From Paroedura picta (Eukaryota; Chordata; Lepidosauria; Squamata; Gekkonidae), in the NCBI RefSeq assembly GCF_049243985.1, contig NC_135371.1:637501-701500 (forward strand): 64,000 nucleotides of DNA, written 5' to 3'. This document shows, in pieces, positions 55,290 to 64,000 of the stretch. A model generated the notes under the pieces. The model saw nothing but the letters and a program-made list of their open reading frames with translations, was not told where the DNA came from and ran no database searches. Both the position numbers and the translations under genes were made by a program. Numbering within the stretch: position 1 is the stretch's first letter; each line of letters begins with the position of its first letter.

Positions 55290-56600
55290 CATGGAACCTC
55301 TCTGCCCTGTGGCTGGCCCTGCAGAGGAACTGGCTGGCCCCTGGGTGAGACAGGAGGCTGGACTGGAGGGACCCTCCCTGGCCTGACCCAGCAGGGCTCT
55401 TCTGAGGGTCTTCTCAGGGGAAGGCCTCGGCCTCTCTGCCCTGTGGCTGGCCCTGCAGAGGAACTGTCTGGCCCCTGGGTGAGACGGGAGGCTGGACTGG
55501 AGGGACCCTCCCTGGCCTGACCCAGCAGGGCTCTTCTGAGGGTCTCCTCAGGGGAAGGCCTCGGCCTCTCTGCCCTGTGGCTGGCCCTGCAGAGGAACTG
55601 GCTGGACCCTGGGAGAGACGGGAGGCTGGACTGGAGGGACCCTCCCTGGCCTGACCCAGCAGGGCTCTTCTAAGGGTCTTCTCAGGGGAAGGCCTCGGCC
55701 TCTCTGCCCTGTGGCTGGCCCTGCAGAGGAACTGGCTGGCCCCTGGGTGAGATGGGAGGCTGGACTGACCCAGCAGGGCTCTCCTGAGGGTCTTCTCAGG
55801 GGAAGGCCTCGGCCTCTCTGTCCTGTGGCTGGCCCTGCAGAGGAACTGGCTGGCCCCTGGGGGAGACGGGAGGCAGGACTGGAGGGACCCTCCCTGGCCT
55901 GACCCAGCAGGGCTCTTCTGAGGGTCTTCTCAGGGGAAGGCCTCGGCCTCCCTGCCCTGTGGCTGGCCCTGCAGAGGAACTGGCTGGCCCCTGGCTGAGA
56001 CGGGAGGCTGGACTGGAGGGACCCTCCCTGGCCTGACCCAGCAGGGCTCTTCTGAGGGTCTTCTCAGGGGAAGGCCTCGGCCTCTCTGCCCTGTGGCTGG
56101 CCCTGCAGAGGAACTGGCTGGCCCCTGGGGGAGACGGGAGGCTGGACTGGAGGGACCCTCCCTGGCCTGACCCAGCAGGGCTCTTCTGAGGGTCTTCTCA
56201 GGGGAAGGCCTCGGCCTCTCTGCCCTGTGGCTGGCCCTGCAGAGGAACTGGCTGGCCCCTGGGGGAGACGGGAGGCTGGACTGGAGGGGCCCTCCCTGGC
56301 CTGACCCAGCAGGGCTCTTCTGAGGGTCTTCTCAGGGGAAGGCCTTGGCCTCTCTGCCCTGTGGCTGGCCCTGCAGAGGAAGTGGCTGGCCCATGGGTGA
56401 GACGGGAGGCTGGACTGGAGGGACCTTCACTGGTCTGACTCAGCAGGGCTCTTCTGAGGGTCTTCTCAGGGGAAGGCCTCGGCCTCTCTGCCCTGTGGCT
56501 GGCCCTGCAGAGGAACTGGCTGGCCCCTGGGTGAGACGGGAGGCTGGACTGGAGGGACCCTCCCTGGCCTGACCCAGCCGAGCCCCTCTGATGTTCTTAT
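55290..56600 (+). repeat. 134-bp satellite array, second block (inverted)
   Basis: Ten units. GGCTGGCCCTGCAG recurs at 55311, 55445, 55579, 55713, 55827 (one unit is 20 bp short), then 55961, 56095, 56229, 56363 and 56497. The unit is the reverse complement of the block at 50756-51747. The last unit ends CCCCTCTGATGTTCTTATGG, a LINE-type 3' terminus, showing the source of the satellite. Confidence 0.93.
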
Positions 56601-56948
56601 GGATCTCAGTGGCCAAATCTGACAGAACCAGGAATTTACCAGTGGCCACAGCAGTTTGAAGGTGTTCTGGAGTCCAGCTGCCACTTGTGTCCAGCAGCCC
56701 AGCCCAGCCGCAATCCCCCCTTGCCAAGGGAGTGTAGCCTCATCCAAGGCCAGTAACTCCTGAAGGCCCTGGTGTGGCTTCCTCCTGATCCAGAGGACTT
56801 TGTCAGGATTAAATTTCAGCTTCTTTAGCCTCATCTGAGCCCTTTTCAGGAAATCCCCATGAAAGAGCCTGTGCTTCCCTCTTGGCCAGGCGTCTACCAG
56901 GACCCTTCCTCTCCTAACCCCCTCCCCGGTTCTTCTCTGCCATTTCAG

Positions 56949-57125
56949 GGGCCATCGGAAGAAGCAGAGGAGGCCCCGGCAGCCCCTTGGCAGAGACTGT
57001 CCTTTTGTGGGGTGAAGCAGGAGACCAGTTCCCAGGCAGAAGGATCCCAGGCAGAAGGATCCCAGGCAGAAGGATCCCAGGCAGAAGGATCCCAGGCAGA
57101 GAACGTCACCGAGTGGGAAGAGCCG
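56949..57125 (+). CDS. ZC linker exon with SQAEG repeats
   Basis: 59-codon phase-0 exon: GPSEEAEEAPAAPWQRLSFC, GVKQETSSQAEG, then the pentapeptide SQAEG repeated and ENVTEWEEP. The acceptor CCATTTCAG and donor GTGAGA fit. VKQE resembles a sumoylation site as found in lizard zinc-finger linkers. It likely lies between SCAN and KRAB parts. No known domain. Confidence 0.6.
57029..57100 (+). repeat. 15-bp coding minisatellite
   Basis: Five copies of TCCCAGGCAGAAGGA within the ZC exon, giving SQAEG repeats. The unit is a multiple of three, so copy changes keep frame. Confidence 0.92.
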
Positions 57126-57243
57126 GTGAGAGACTTTCCTCCCCGAGGGCAGAAAAGGTGCACAAAGGCCTTCATGGGCCTGACCATGCGCCCTGCTCCC
57201 TTTTCTAACCCTTCCCCCTCCCCCTCCTTCTCTGCTCTTTCAG

Positions 57244-57346
57244 GGGCCGCTGGGAGGAGGAGCGGAGCGGAAGCCGGCAGTCCGTGGGCAGGGAAACCCC
57301 CCCTGCCAGGTGGAACAGGAGAGGGACGGAGGTGCCCCTTGGCTGG
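57244..57346 (+). CDS. ZC second linker exon
   Basis: Encodes GPLGGGAERKPAVRGQGNPP then CQVEQERDGGAPWLG before donor GTGAGG, leaving in phase 1. The acceptor is CTCTTTCAG. Exons that should follow (KRAB, fingers) are not between here and the Ty3 element and would lie beyond 63822. Assignment rests on splice signals and open frame only. Confidence 0.5.
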
Positions 57347-57737
57347 GTGAGGAGGGGGGTGGGGGGTGGGAGGGGGGGTCTTCCTTCCCCTGGGGCTGCT
57401 GTTCTCCTGGGGTTTCTCCCACCCTTAACAGGGTCTGCTGTTGTGAGTCCAAAGCAGGGCTGGGGATGCTGGGCAGGCGGCAGAGGGACGAGGCAACGTT
57501 CTCGCTAAGGGAGCAGAATACGAAAGGTATACAGAGAATAATTTCTCCATTTCAGTTATTCCCTCCCAGCAGTTCTCTCGGGGAGAATTTACTTCCAGCG
57601 GCTGAGGCAGGGAGGAAATTCGTTCCCTTTCTACTTTTCACAGGGGAATTGATGCGTCTGTTTCTGAGACTCAAGAGGGGCGTTTACCTTTTGTTCGTTA
57701 AGCTGCCAGGGGTGTGCTGATCTTGGTTTTAGGCCCT

Positions 57738-58143
57738 TGTCAGGATTGTAGAATCTCTGTCATAAATTAGCCTGAGTTCCTCCATGTCAGTTATATTGCT
57801 TGATGGGCCCTGGCGCCTGCTTGTCTTGGCCTTGTAGTTTTGTAAGCTATAAAGTAGAATAGCGATGTTATGTTAACCTTATCATGTTGTGGGCTCCCAG
57901 GGTTGTTGTCACCTCTCTCAAGGCTGAGAGATGGAATCCTGTTGTTTTAACACACATGTCTTTTCTCTCCTACCCCCCCCCTCTTGGGAACTGTCAAGTT
58001 TTGGGCGGGAGAAATGTATTGATAAGCTGGGGCAAATCTGGCCTCTGGTCAGATTTGACTTTCAGTCCAATGCGTATAGTGCTAATCAATAAAACTCTTT
58101 TCTTTTGGATAAGTTTTGTTGTGAGTTTCCTGTACGTCTGACA
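57738..58143 (+). repeat. 5' LTR of Ty3 chromovirus
   Basis: Starts TGTCAGGATTGTAG and ends GTACGTCTGACA; contains CTATAAAGTAG (TATA-like) and AATAAAACTC (poly(A) signal). Pairs with 63417-63821. Confidence 0.95.
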
Positions 58144-58179
58144 TCAAGTCAAATCTCACAACTCCTTTCACCTGCAACA

Positions 58180-59958
58180 ATGCAGGGCGAGGGACATACT
58201 TTTTCCGAGCAGGGAGAGGGCCTGGATTGGGACCTTTCCCAGGGCGACGGTGCCAGTGCGGGGCCGTACAGCTCGGGCATGCTGAGGGCAATCTCGGGAG
58301 TAACCCCGGGGCCCGAGGAATTTTTGGAACGACACGTCACCCAACGTAGGCGATTATCGAGGTACGACCGCCCTACTGGGGACGAAGTGTGGCCGGAGCA
58401 CCTGGCACTGCCTAGCTACGGACTGGAGCCTGTGGGTGAGACGCAGGACTTGCAGTTTAAGCTGGACAGGGTGACCAACTGGCTGCAGGACCTTTCGGGT
58501 CGATTGGATCCGGAGGAAAAACGCCGGACACAGCGCCTGCTGAAGGAAGTGCTTGGTGGTGGTGCACCCGGTACCAGCGGGCGCAGGGTGAGCGGTGGGC
58601 TTGCCCTGCGGGAGCACGGCATGGCGGACACACAATCCGCAGCGGATGCTGAAGCGGTGGCCAGAGCCAGAGCGCAGCTGGAGATCGAGGCGGAGGCTGC
58701 GGCGCGAGCAAGAGCGCAGAGGGAAAGGGAGAACGAAGACGAGGAGCAAGACGACGCGGGTGGTGCTGGTGGCGACGGAGCCGGAGGCGACGGGGCCGGT
58801 GGCGACGGCGCGGACGGAGACGCCGAAGCAGCGGCGGCGGCAGCAGCAGCGGCGGCGGCGGCGGACGTTGCGGGAGCCGAGGCGGCGGCAGCTGCAGCGG
58901 CGCGAGAGGCAGCGGCGGCGGCCGCGCGGGCTGCCGAGGCGGCCAGGGTGGCTGAGCGCGCGAGAGTGGCGGCGGGACGAGGACGAGGCATCGGCCGGGG
59001 GGCAAGACCCCTGGTCCCAGCTCCGGCGCCGGCGGAATGGGGCCCAGGGCGCCTACCGCCCCACCTCCGTGGAGTAGAGATGCGGAGCACCTATAAATTC
59101 AAGGCCAAGTTTTCGGGGAACCCCGCAGAATTTCCTACGTTCCTAGTGCATCTCCAGGCCTATATGATGGACATGGGTTTTACGTTCCATGACGACGCCG
59201 AGCGGGTGCGCTTCGTGGGGCAAGCCCTGGAAGGCAAGGCTTCCAAATGGTTCCTGGACCTGTACCGTTACCATCCCCAAGCCATCCGTAACTACAACCA
59301 CTTCCTGCGAGCCATGCGCCAGATGTATGTGGAGCCGTTTGAACGGGAGACGGCGGAGAAGAAACTCAGGGCTCACCGCCAAGGAAAGTTGTCAGTGGTG
59401 GAGTACGCCAGGGAATTTAAAGAGCTGGCGTCCTCGGTGCCAGATTGGACCGAACCCCAACGCGTGCTGGCGTTTGTGGGGGGCCTCGATCCCACCCTGG
59501 CGGATAAATGCCTCCTGCTGGAAGACCCGCTTACCGTCGACGGATGGGTCCAACTGGCGGGGGAGATGGAGAACCGCTTGGAGCGAGCCTCGATGATCCA
59601 AGTTTTGGCGGGGAAAACCGTGGCGAAGACATCCACCCCGGCGAAAGTCAAGCCCCGCGCGAAACTGGAGCCGACGGAGCGCACCCGGCGCATGGAGAAA
59701 GGTCTATGCTTGGGCTGCGGCCAAGCGGGGCATTTCCTCGCTCAATGCCCGTCCAAGGGGGGATCGACATCGAGAGCAGTGAGCAGCCTCCCCCCGAAAG
59801 CCCAGCCCTCCAAGAAAGCCGCTCCAAAGAAAAGCGCCAAGTCTCTGCTGGTGCCGGTGGCTGCTGCACCGGTAGTGGAAGACTCGGAGGATGGTAGCGA
59901 ACCGGAGGATGGGGACCAAGCCGAGGTGCAGTCGGGAAACGAGGACGGTCTGCTGTAA
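58180..59958 (+). CDS. gag: Ty3 chromovirus gag
   Basis: Fossil element gene of about 592 codons: an alanine-rich low-complexity middle, a retrotransposon capsid region and a CCHC zinc knuckle near the C-terminus. Open throughout as read. Its high GC content and GCG-rich repeats differ from the host genes around it. Confidence 0.9.
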   Translation: MQGEGHTFSEQGEGLDWDLSQGDGASAGPYSSGMLRAISGVTPGPEEFLERHVTQRRRLSRYDRPTGDEVWPEHLALPSYGLEPVGETQDLQFKLDRVTNWLQDLSGRLDPEEKRRTQRLLKEVLGGGAPGTSGRRVSGGLALREHGMADTQSAADAEAVARARAQLEIEAEAAARARAQRERENEDEEQDDAGGAGGDGAGGDGAGGDGADGDAEAAAAAAAAAAAADVAGAEAAAAAAAREAAAAAARAAEAARVAERARVAAGRGRGIGRGARPLVPAPAPAEWGPGRLPPHLRGVEMRSTYKFKAKFSGNPAEFPTFLVHLQAYMMDMGFTFHDDAERVRFVGQALEGKASKWFLDLYRYHPQAIRNYNHFLRAMRQMYVEPFERETAEKKLRAHRQGKLSVVEYAREFKELASSVPDWTEPQRVLAFVGGLDPTLADKCLLLEDPLTVDGWVQLAGEMENRLERASMIQVLAGKTVAKTSTPAKVKPRAKLEPTERTRRMEKGLCLGCGQAGHFLAQCPSKGGSTSRAVSSLPPKAQPSKKAAPKKSAKSLLVPVAAAPVVEDSEDGSEPEDGDQAEVQSGNEDGLL

Positions 59959-59999
59959 AGGCGCCCCGCCAGCAGGCCGCCGAAAGGGGCAAACGCGCG

Positions 60000-62900
60000 G
60001 TGAGTGATTCCCCCTTGCTGCTTCTACCTGCCAATCTCTCCAACCCCAAGTCGGGGAAGACAGTGGGTGTCCGGTGTATCGTGGACTCCGGGTGTACCCA
60101 GTCGTTAGTGAGCCCAGCGCTGGCCGAGACTCTGGGGGTGGGAAGAGTGCCACTGAAAGAACCCTTGCCAATCACCCAATTAGATGGGAAATGTGCCCCG
60201 GGGGGGGAAGCCACGGTGAAAACGCGCCCGATGGACTTGGACATAAAAAAACATTGGGAGCAGATCCAGCCTTTGGTGGCCCCCCACTCTGCCTTCCCTT
60301 GTGTGTTGGGGCTGGATTGGCTAAAGGAACACGATCCCCTAGTGAAATGGAAAGAAGGGACAGTAGAGTTCACCTCGCCCGCTTGCGAGCAGCACGCGCG
60401 GGCACGGAGTCCCCCGAGGGCAGGGGTTGTGGCCGCGCTAGGATCCGGGGGGGCAGCGCTCCCCGCCGAGTACCGGGACTTTGCTGATGTGTTCGCGGAG
60501 GTGGAGTGCAACCAACTTCCCCCCCACCGTAAGACTGACTGTGCGATTGAATTGAAAAAAGGGGAGCCCCTCCCGAAAGCCAAGCTTTATTCAATGAGCC
60601 CGCGGGAAATGGCGGAGCTTAGGGAATTTTTGGACAAAAACTTGGCGAGGGGCTTCATTAAGCCGGCCACCTCGTCCTTGGCGGCCCCGGTTCTCTTTGT
60701 AAAGAAAAAAGACGGTTCTCTGCGTTTGTGCACCGACTACCGGGGGTTGAACGCAGTCTCCACTTGCAACGCCTACCCACTTCCCCTGATAAAAGACTTA
60801 TTAGGCCACTTGGGGAAGGCGCGAATTTTCACGAAACTGGATTTAAGAGAAGCCTATTACCGGGTTCGAATAAAGAAGGGACACGAATATTTAACGGCAT
60901 TTAACACGCCCCTGGGGCAGTTCGAGTACACCGTAATGCCGTTCGGCCTCGCCGGCGCTCCGGGCGTGTTCATGAATATGATTAATGAAATTATGCATGA
61001 TTTATTGTACCAAGGGGTGTTGGTGTATATTGATGATATTCTTGTGTATTCAGAAAATGTTGAGAGTCATGTTAACCTGGTCCGTGAAGTGCTCCGCCGC
61101 TTGAGGGAGCACCAGTTGTTTGCTAAGCTGTCAAAATGCGAGTTCCACCAAAAGGCGGTAGAGTTTCTGGGTTTCCGCGTCTCCCAAGCTGGGATTGAAA
61201 TGGACCCGGGCAAGGTACGGGACCTACTAGCGTGGGAACCTCCCCGTACTAGGAGGCAATTGCAAAGTTTCTTAGGGTTCGCTAATTTCTACAGAACCTT
61301 TATCCCCAATTTTGCCAAAGTAGCATTGCCTCTCACTGATTTGTTAAAGACCAAACAAGGGGGGAAGACAGCTACCCGTCCAGGGGCACCTCTCCAGTGG
61401 ACACCCCCATGCCAAGACGCGTTTGACAGACTAAAATTGTTGTTCACGTCCGAACCGGTGCTGGCCCATGCTGACCCATCCAAGCAATTCACGGTGCAAG
61501 TAGATTCCTCGGACGTGGCAATGGGGGCCGTGATCCTCCAAGAGGGGGAGGATGGGAAATTGCACCCGCTGGCCTATCTTTCTAAGAAATTCTCTGGGGC
61601 AGAACGAAACTGGGCCATTTGGGAAAAGGAAGCGGCGGCTGTCAAATTGGCTCTTTCCACTTGGCGGCATTGGTTAGAGGGATCCGCAGTGCCATTTGTG
61701 GTCTGGACAGATCATAAAAACCTCCAGGCGCTCAAGCAGCCCCGCTCGCTTTCAGCAAAACAGATGAGGTGGGCGGAGTTTTTTGCTCGCTTCAACTTCT
61801 CCCTTAAACATCTGCCTGGCAAAATGAACTTTCTAGCAGACGCCCTGTCGCGCCTGCCCCAGTACAACAGCAAACGAGACCCATTGGTGGACACGGTATT
61901 CACCCCCGCCCAACTGGGGATGGCCGCGGTGACGCGTAGTCACACGAAACCGGTAACACCCATCCCAGGGGGTTGGGTCCAGAAGGAGTTATCACAGGAC
62001 TTGGAATTTTGCTCCCTCCGCCCCGATCTGATTGAGAAAGGGGGGCTCTTTTTCAAAGGCGAGCGGCTTTTCGTCCCAGCTGCGGCCAGGAGTGAGGTTT
62101 TGAAACTTTGCCACGATGCAAAAACAGCTGGACATTTTGGGTTTGTGAAAACCCTACATCTGGTCAGGAGACAATATTGGTGGCCTACTTTGCGCAGAGA
62201 TGTGGAGAAGTATGTGCAAGGGTGCCCCACTTGTATCACCTCGAAACCTGCTGGGGGTAAAAAGAAGGGACTATTGCAACCCCAGCCCACTCCCTCTCGG
62301 CCCTGGTCCGATGTCACTATGGATTTTATTACGGACTTACCCCCCAGCCATGGAAAGACTGTCATTTGGGTGGTAGTAGATGCCTTTTCGAAACAGGCTC
62401 ATTTTATCCCATGCTCAGCTTTGCCTACTGCAGCGAAATTGGCCTCGATGTTTATTAACCACGTGGTACGTCTGCACGGGATCCCGACACGTGTCCTGAC
62501 GGATCGGGGCCCCCAGTTCGTTGCCAAGTTCTGGCGGGAGCTCCTGAGGCTGTTAGGCATAGAGCAAGCCCTCACCTCAGGCTATCACCCCGAGTCGAAT
62601 GGCCAGACCGAGAGGGTCAACCAGATTTTGGAACAGTACTTGCGTTGCTTCATCAATCATCAGCAAGATGACTGGGTGTCTTTATTGCCACTCGCTGAGT
62701 TTGCCTACAACAATGGGGCCCACGCCTCGACGGGTGTATCCCCCTTCAAGGTGGTGTATGGGACCGATCTGGTGGCAGCACCCACCTGGGACCTTTGCTC
62801 CACCGAAGTTCCTGACATTACTAAGTGGGCTGCCTCCATCAGTGCTGGGTGGCCAGAAATAGTTGCCAGCCTCAAAGGGGCGAAGCATGCCTATAAAACC

Positions 62901-63383
62901 CAGGCAGATAAAAAACGGGTGCCTGCACCAGACTGGAAAGTGGGAGACTTGGCCTATTTGTCCACTAAGAATTTGCGTTGTCAACAGAAATCTAAGAAGC
63001 TGGGCCCAAAATATGTGGGCCCATTTAAAGTGATTAAATTAATCAATGCTGTAACAGTGGAACTTGCTTTGCCCAAGACTTATAGGAATGTGCATCCGGT
63101 TTTTCATTCCAGCCTGCTGCGGAGAGCTCCTGTCCCGGACGAATGGCACCCTCCCCCAGCTACACCGGTACCGATTTACATCGACAAAGACACCCACTAT
63201 GAAGTGAACCAGATATTGGACTCTCGTCTGCATAAGGGTCGCCTCCAGTACTTGGTTGATTGGAAAGATTTTCCCTCTGGAGACAAAGAGTGGGTTGAGG
63301 CCGGGAATGTGAAGGCGCCCCGCCTCCTCCGAGCTTTCCATCGAGCATTCCCTGATTGTCCTCGTCCGGTAGATGCCGGCTGA
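60000..63383 (+). CDS. pol: Ty3 chromovirus pol
   Basis: Fossil element gene of about 1,127 codons in the order typical of the family: aspartic protease, reverse transcriptase, RNase H, integrase (zinc-binding and core regions), C-terminal chromodomain. It lies in a different frame from gag, as is common for Ty3-type elements. The annotated 5' limit marks where the open frame begins; the true first codon is unknown. Confidence 0.93.
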   Translation: MSDSPLLLLPANLSNPKSGKTVGVRCIVDSGCTQSLVSPALAETLGVGRVPLKEPLPITQLDGKCAPGGEATVKTRPMDLDIKKHWEQIQPLVAPHSAFPCVLGLDWLKEHDPLVKWKEGTVEFTSPACEQHARARSPPRAGVVAALGSGGAALPAEYRDFADVFAEVECNQLPPHRKTDCAIELKKGEPLPKAKLYSMSPREMAELREFLDKNLARGFIKPATSSLAAPVLFVKKKDGSLRLCTDYRGLNAVSTCNAYPLPLIKDLLGHLGKARIFTKLDLREAYYRVRIKKGHEYLTAFNTPLGQFEYTVMPFGLAGAPGVFMNMINEIMHDLLYQGVLVYIDDILVYSENVESHVNLVREVLRRLREHQLFAKLSKCEFHQKAVEFLGFRVSQAGIEMDPGKVRDLLAWEPPRTRRQLQSFLGFANFYRTFIPNFAKVALPLTDLLKTKQGGKTATRPGAPLQWTPPCQDAFDRLKLLFTSEPVLAHADPSKQFTVQVDSSDVAMGAVILQEGEDGKLHPLAYLSKKFSGAERNWAIWEKEAAAVKLALSTWRHWLEGSAVPFVVWTDHKNLQALKQPRSLSAKQMRWAEFFARFNFSLKHLPGKMNFLADALSRLPQYNSKRDPLVDTVFTPAQLGMAAVTRSHTKPVTPIPGGWVQKELSQDLEFCSLRPDLIEKGGLFFKGERLFVPAAARSEVLKLCHDAKTAGHFGFVKTLHLVRRQYWWPTLRRDVEKYVQGCPTCITSKPAGGKKKGLLQPQPTPSRPWSDVTMDFITDLPPSHGKTVIWVVVDAFSKQAHFIPCSALPTAAKLASMFINHVVRLHGIPTRVLTDRGPQFVAKFWRELLRLLGIEQALTSGYHPESNGQTERVNQILEQYLRCFINHQQDDWVSLLPLAEFAYNNGAHASTGVSPFKVVYGTDLVAAPTWDLCSTEVPDITKWAASISAGWPEIVASLKGAKHAYKTQADKKRVPAPDWKVGDLAYLSTKNLRCQQKSKKLGPKYVGPFKVIKLINAVTVELALPKTYRNVHPVFHSSLLRRAPVPDEWHPPPATPVPIYIDKDTHYEVNQILDSRLHKGRLQYLVDWKDFPSGDKEWVEAGNVKAPRLLRAFHRAFPDCPRPVDAG

Positions 63384-63416
63384 TTGGGGGAGTGAGTTAG
63401 TTTTAGTGCGGAGGAA

Positions 63417-63821
63417 TGTCAGGATTGTAGAATCTCTGTCATAAATTAGCCTGAGTTCCTCCATGTCAGTTATATTGCTTGATGGGCCCTGGCGCCTGCT
63501 TGTCTTGGCCTTGTAGTTTTGTAAGCTATAAAGTAGAATAGCGATGTTATGTTAACCTTATCATGTTGTGGGCTCCCAGGGTTGTTGTCACCTCTCTCAA
63601 GGCTGAGAGATGGAATCCTGTTGTTTTAACACACATGTCTTTTCTCTCCTACCCCCCCCTCTTGGGAACTGTCAAGTTTTGGGCGGGAGAAATGTATTGA
63701 TAAGCTGGGGCAAATCTGGCCTCTGGTCAGATTTGACTTTCAGTCCAATGCGTATAGTGCTAATCAATAAAACTCTTTTCTTTTGGATAAGTTTTGTTGT
63801 GAGTTTCCTGTACGTCTGACA
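63417..63821 (+). repeat. 3' LTR of Ty3 chromovirus
   Basis: 405 bp, TG...CA ends, practically identical to the 5' LTR. A purine-rich tract (GCGGAGGAA) stands just before it. Confidence 0.95.
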
Positions 63822-64000
63822 GCCCTCTGTTTTGTGAGTCTCAATCCTTGCTCTTTGTTAACTGCTGTCAATTTAGCGTCCTCTGTTCTGTCTATGGGGG
63901 GGGGAGCCAATTTAACTTCTGGGGGGGGACGAGGGCCAAAGGGGGGAGGAGCTGCAGCAAAAGAAAGCTTGTTCTCTCTAAACTCAATGAGGGCTAGTCT
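63822..64000. other. host flank after the Ty3 element
   Basis: Begins with the target duplication GCCCT and continues the ZC downstream region. No exon seen in these 179 bases. Confidence 0.6.

Larger units (their letters stand above)
57738..63821 (+). mobile_element. Ty3-type chromovirus (LTR retrotransposon), looks whole
   Basis: A fossil-class LTR element of 6.1 kb inserted downstream of ZC exon 3. Parts: 5' LTR 57738-58143, gag 58180-59958, pol 60000-63383, 3' LTR 63417-63821. The 5-bp target duplication GCCCT flanks it exactly (57733-57737 and 63822-63826). The LTRs are nearly identical; I see only a length difference in a C run, so insertion was very recent. A chromodomain at the pol end places it among the chromoviruses of the Ty3 family. 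It looks whole, with no obvious breaks. A primer-binding site could not be assigned with confidence. Confidence 0.95.

Noticed and set aside
58416-59090. Minus-strand open frames across the alanine-rich part of gag
   Set aside because: Shadow of GCG-rich codons of the element gene on the other strand.

Overview
This window is genomic DNA from a squamate reptile, probably a lizard and perhaps a gecko. The evidence is spliced vertebrate genes (MHC class I, a type-2 vomeronasal receptor, SCAN-KRAB-C2H2 zinc-finger genes), many ACA-Sauria-type SINEs with tRNA-like heads, CR1 and L2-like LINE tails, several families of short hAT elements, and one young Ty3-type chromovirus. Exons were placed by reading translated similarity and splice signals by eye; no search or alignment program was run.

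Layout. 1-5.2 kb: the 5' part of an MHC class I gene on the minus strand (signal exon 4950-5007, alpha-1 exon 231-524; the rest lies off the left edge). Its promoter has the classical order kappa-B, ISRE, SXY, CCAAT (5087-5212). 5.2-14.3 kb: gene-poor, holding a broken second alpha-1 exon with its flanking intron (9.6-10.3 kb) and many repeats. 14.3-16.7 kb: a 162-bp tandem array grown from a CR1 tail, with an 810-bp higher-order repeat. 17.4-26.9 kb: a six-exon V2R gene on the plus strand, complete apart from one reading-frame change in exon 3.

30.3-50.1 kb: two tandem paralogous SCAN-KRAB-zinc-finger genes on the minus strand, here ZA and ZB. ZA has 21 fingers in an open frame, and every exon junction is phase-compatible. 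ZB has 14 finger units before a 326-bp hAT element with an 8-bp target duplication cuts the finger exon; the fingers beyond it are decayed. The two share exon sizes, a tRNA-like SINE beside the KRAB exon, and their 5' CpG-rich block. A hAT foldback element in the ZA promoter has its empty site in ZB. 53.4-57.4 kb: a third related gene, ZC, on the plus strand (SCAN-tail exon, two linker exons), whose downstream exons lie beyond the window. Two arrays of one 134-bp satellite stand in opposite orientation at 50.8-51.7 and 55.3-56.6 kb. 57.7-63.8 kb: a whole-looking Ty3 chromovirus copy with near-identical LTRs and a perfect 5-bp target duplication.

How the parts relate: antigen presentation (class I), chemosensation (V2R) and KRAB-type DNA-binding repressors sit side by side in an unstable, repeat-driven neighbourhood. 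I see no wholly new system. The strongest leads are the MHC-V2R adjacency, the ZA/ZB duplication with its datable insertions, and two satellites each seeded by a LINE tail.
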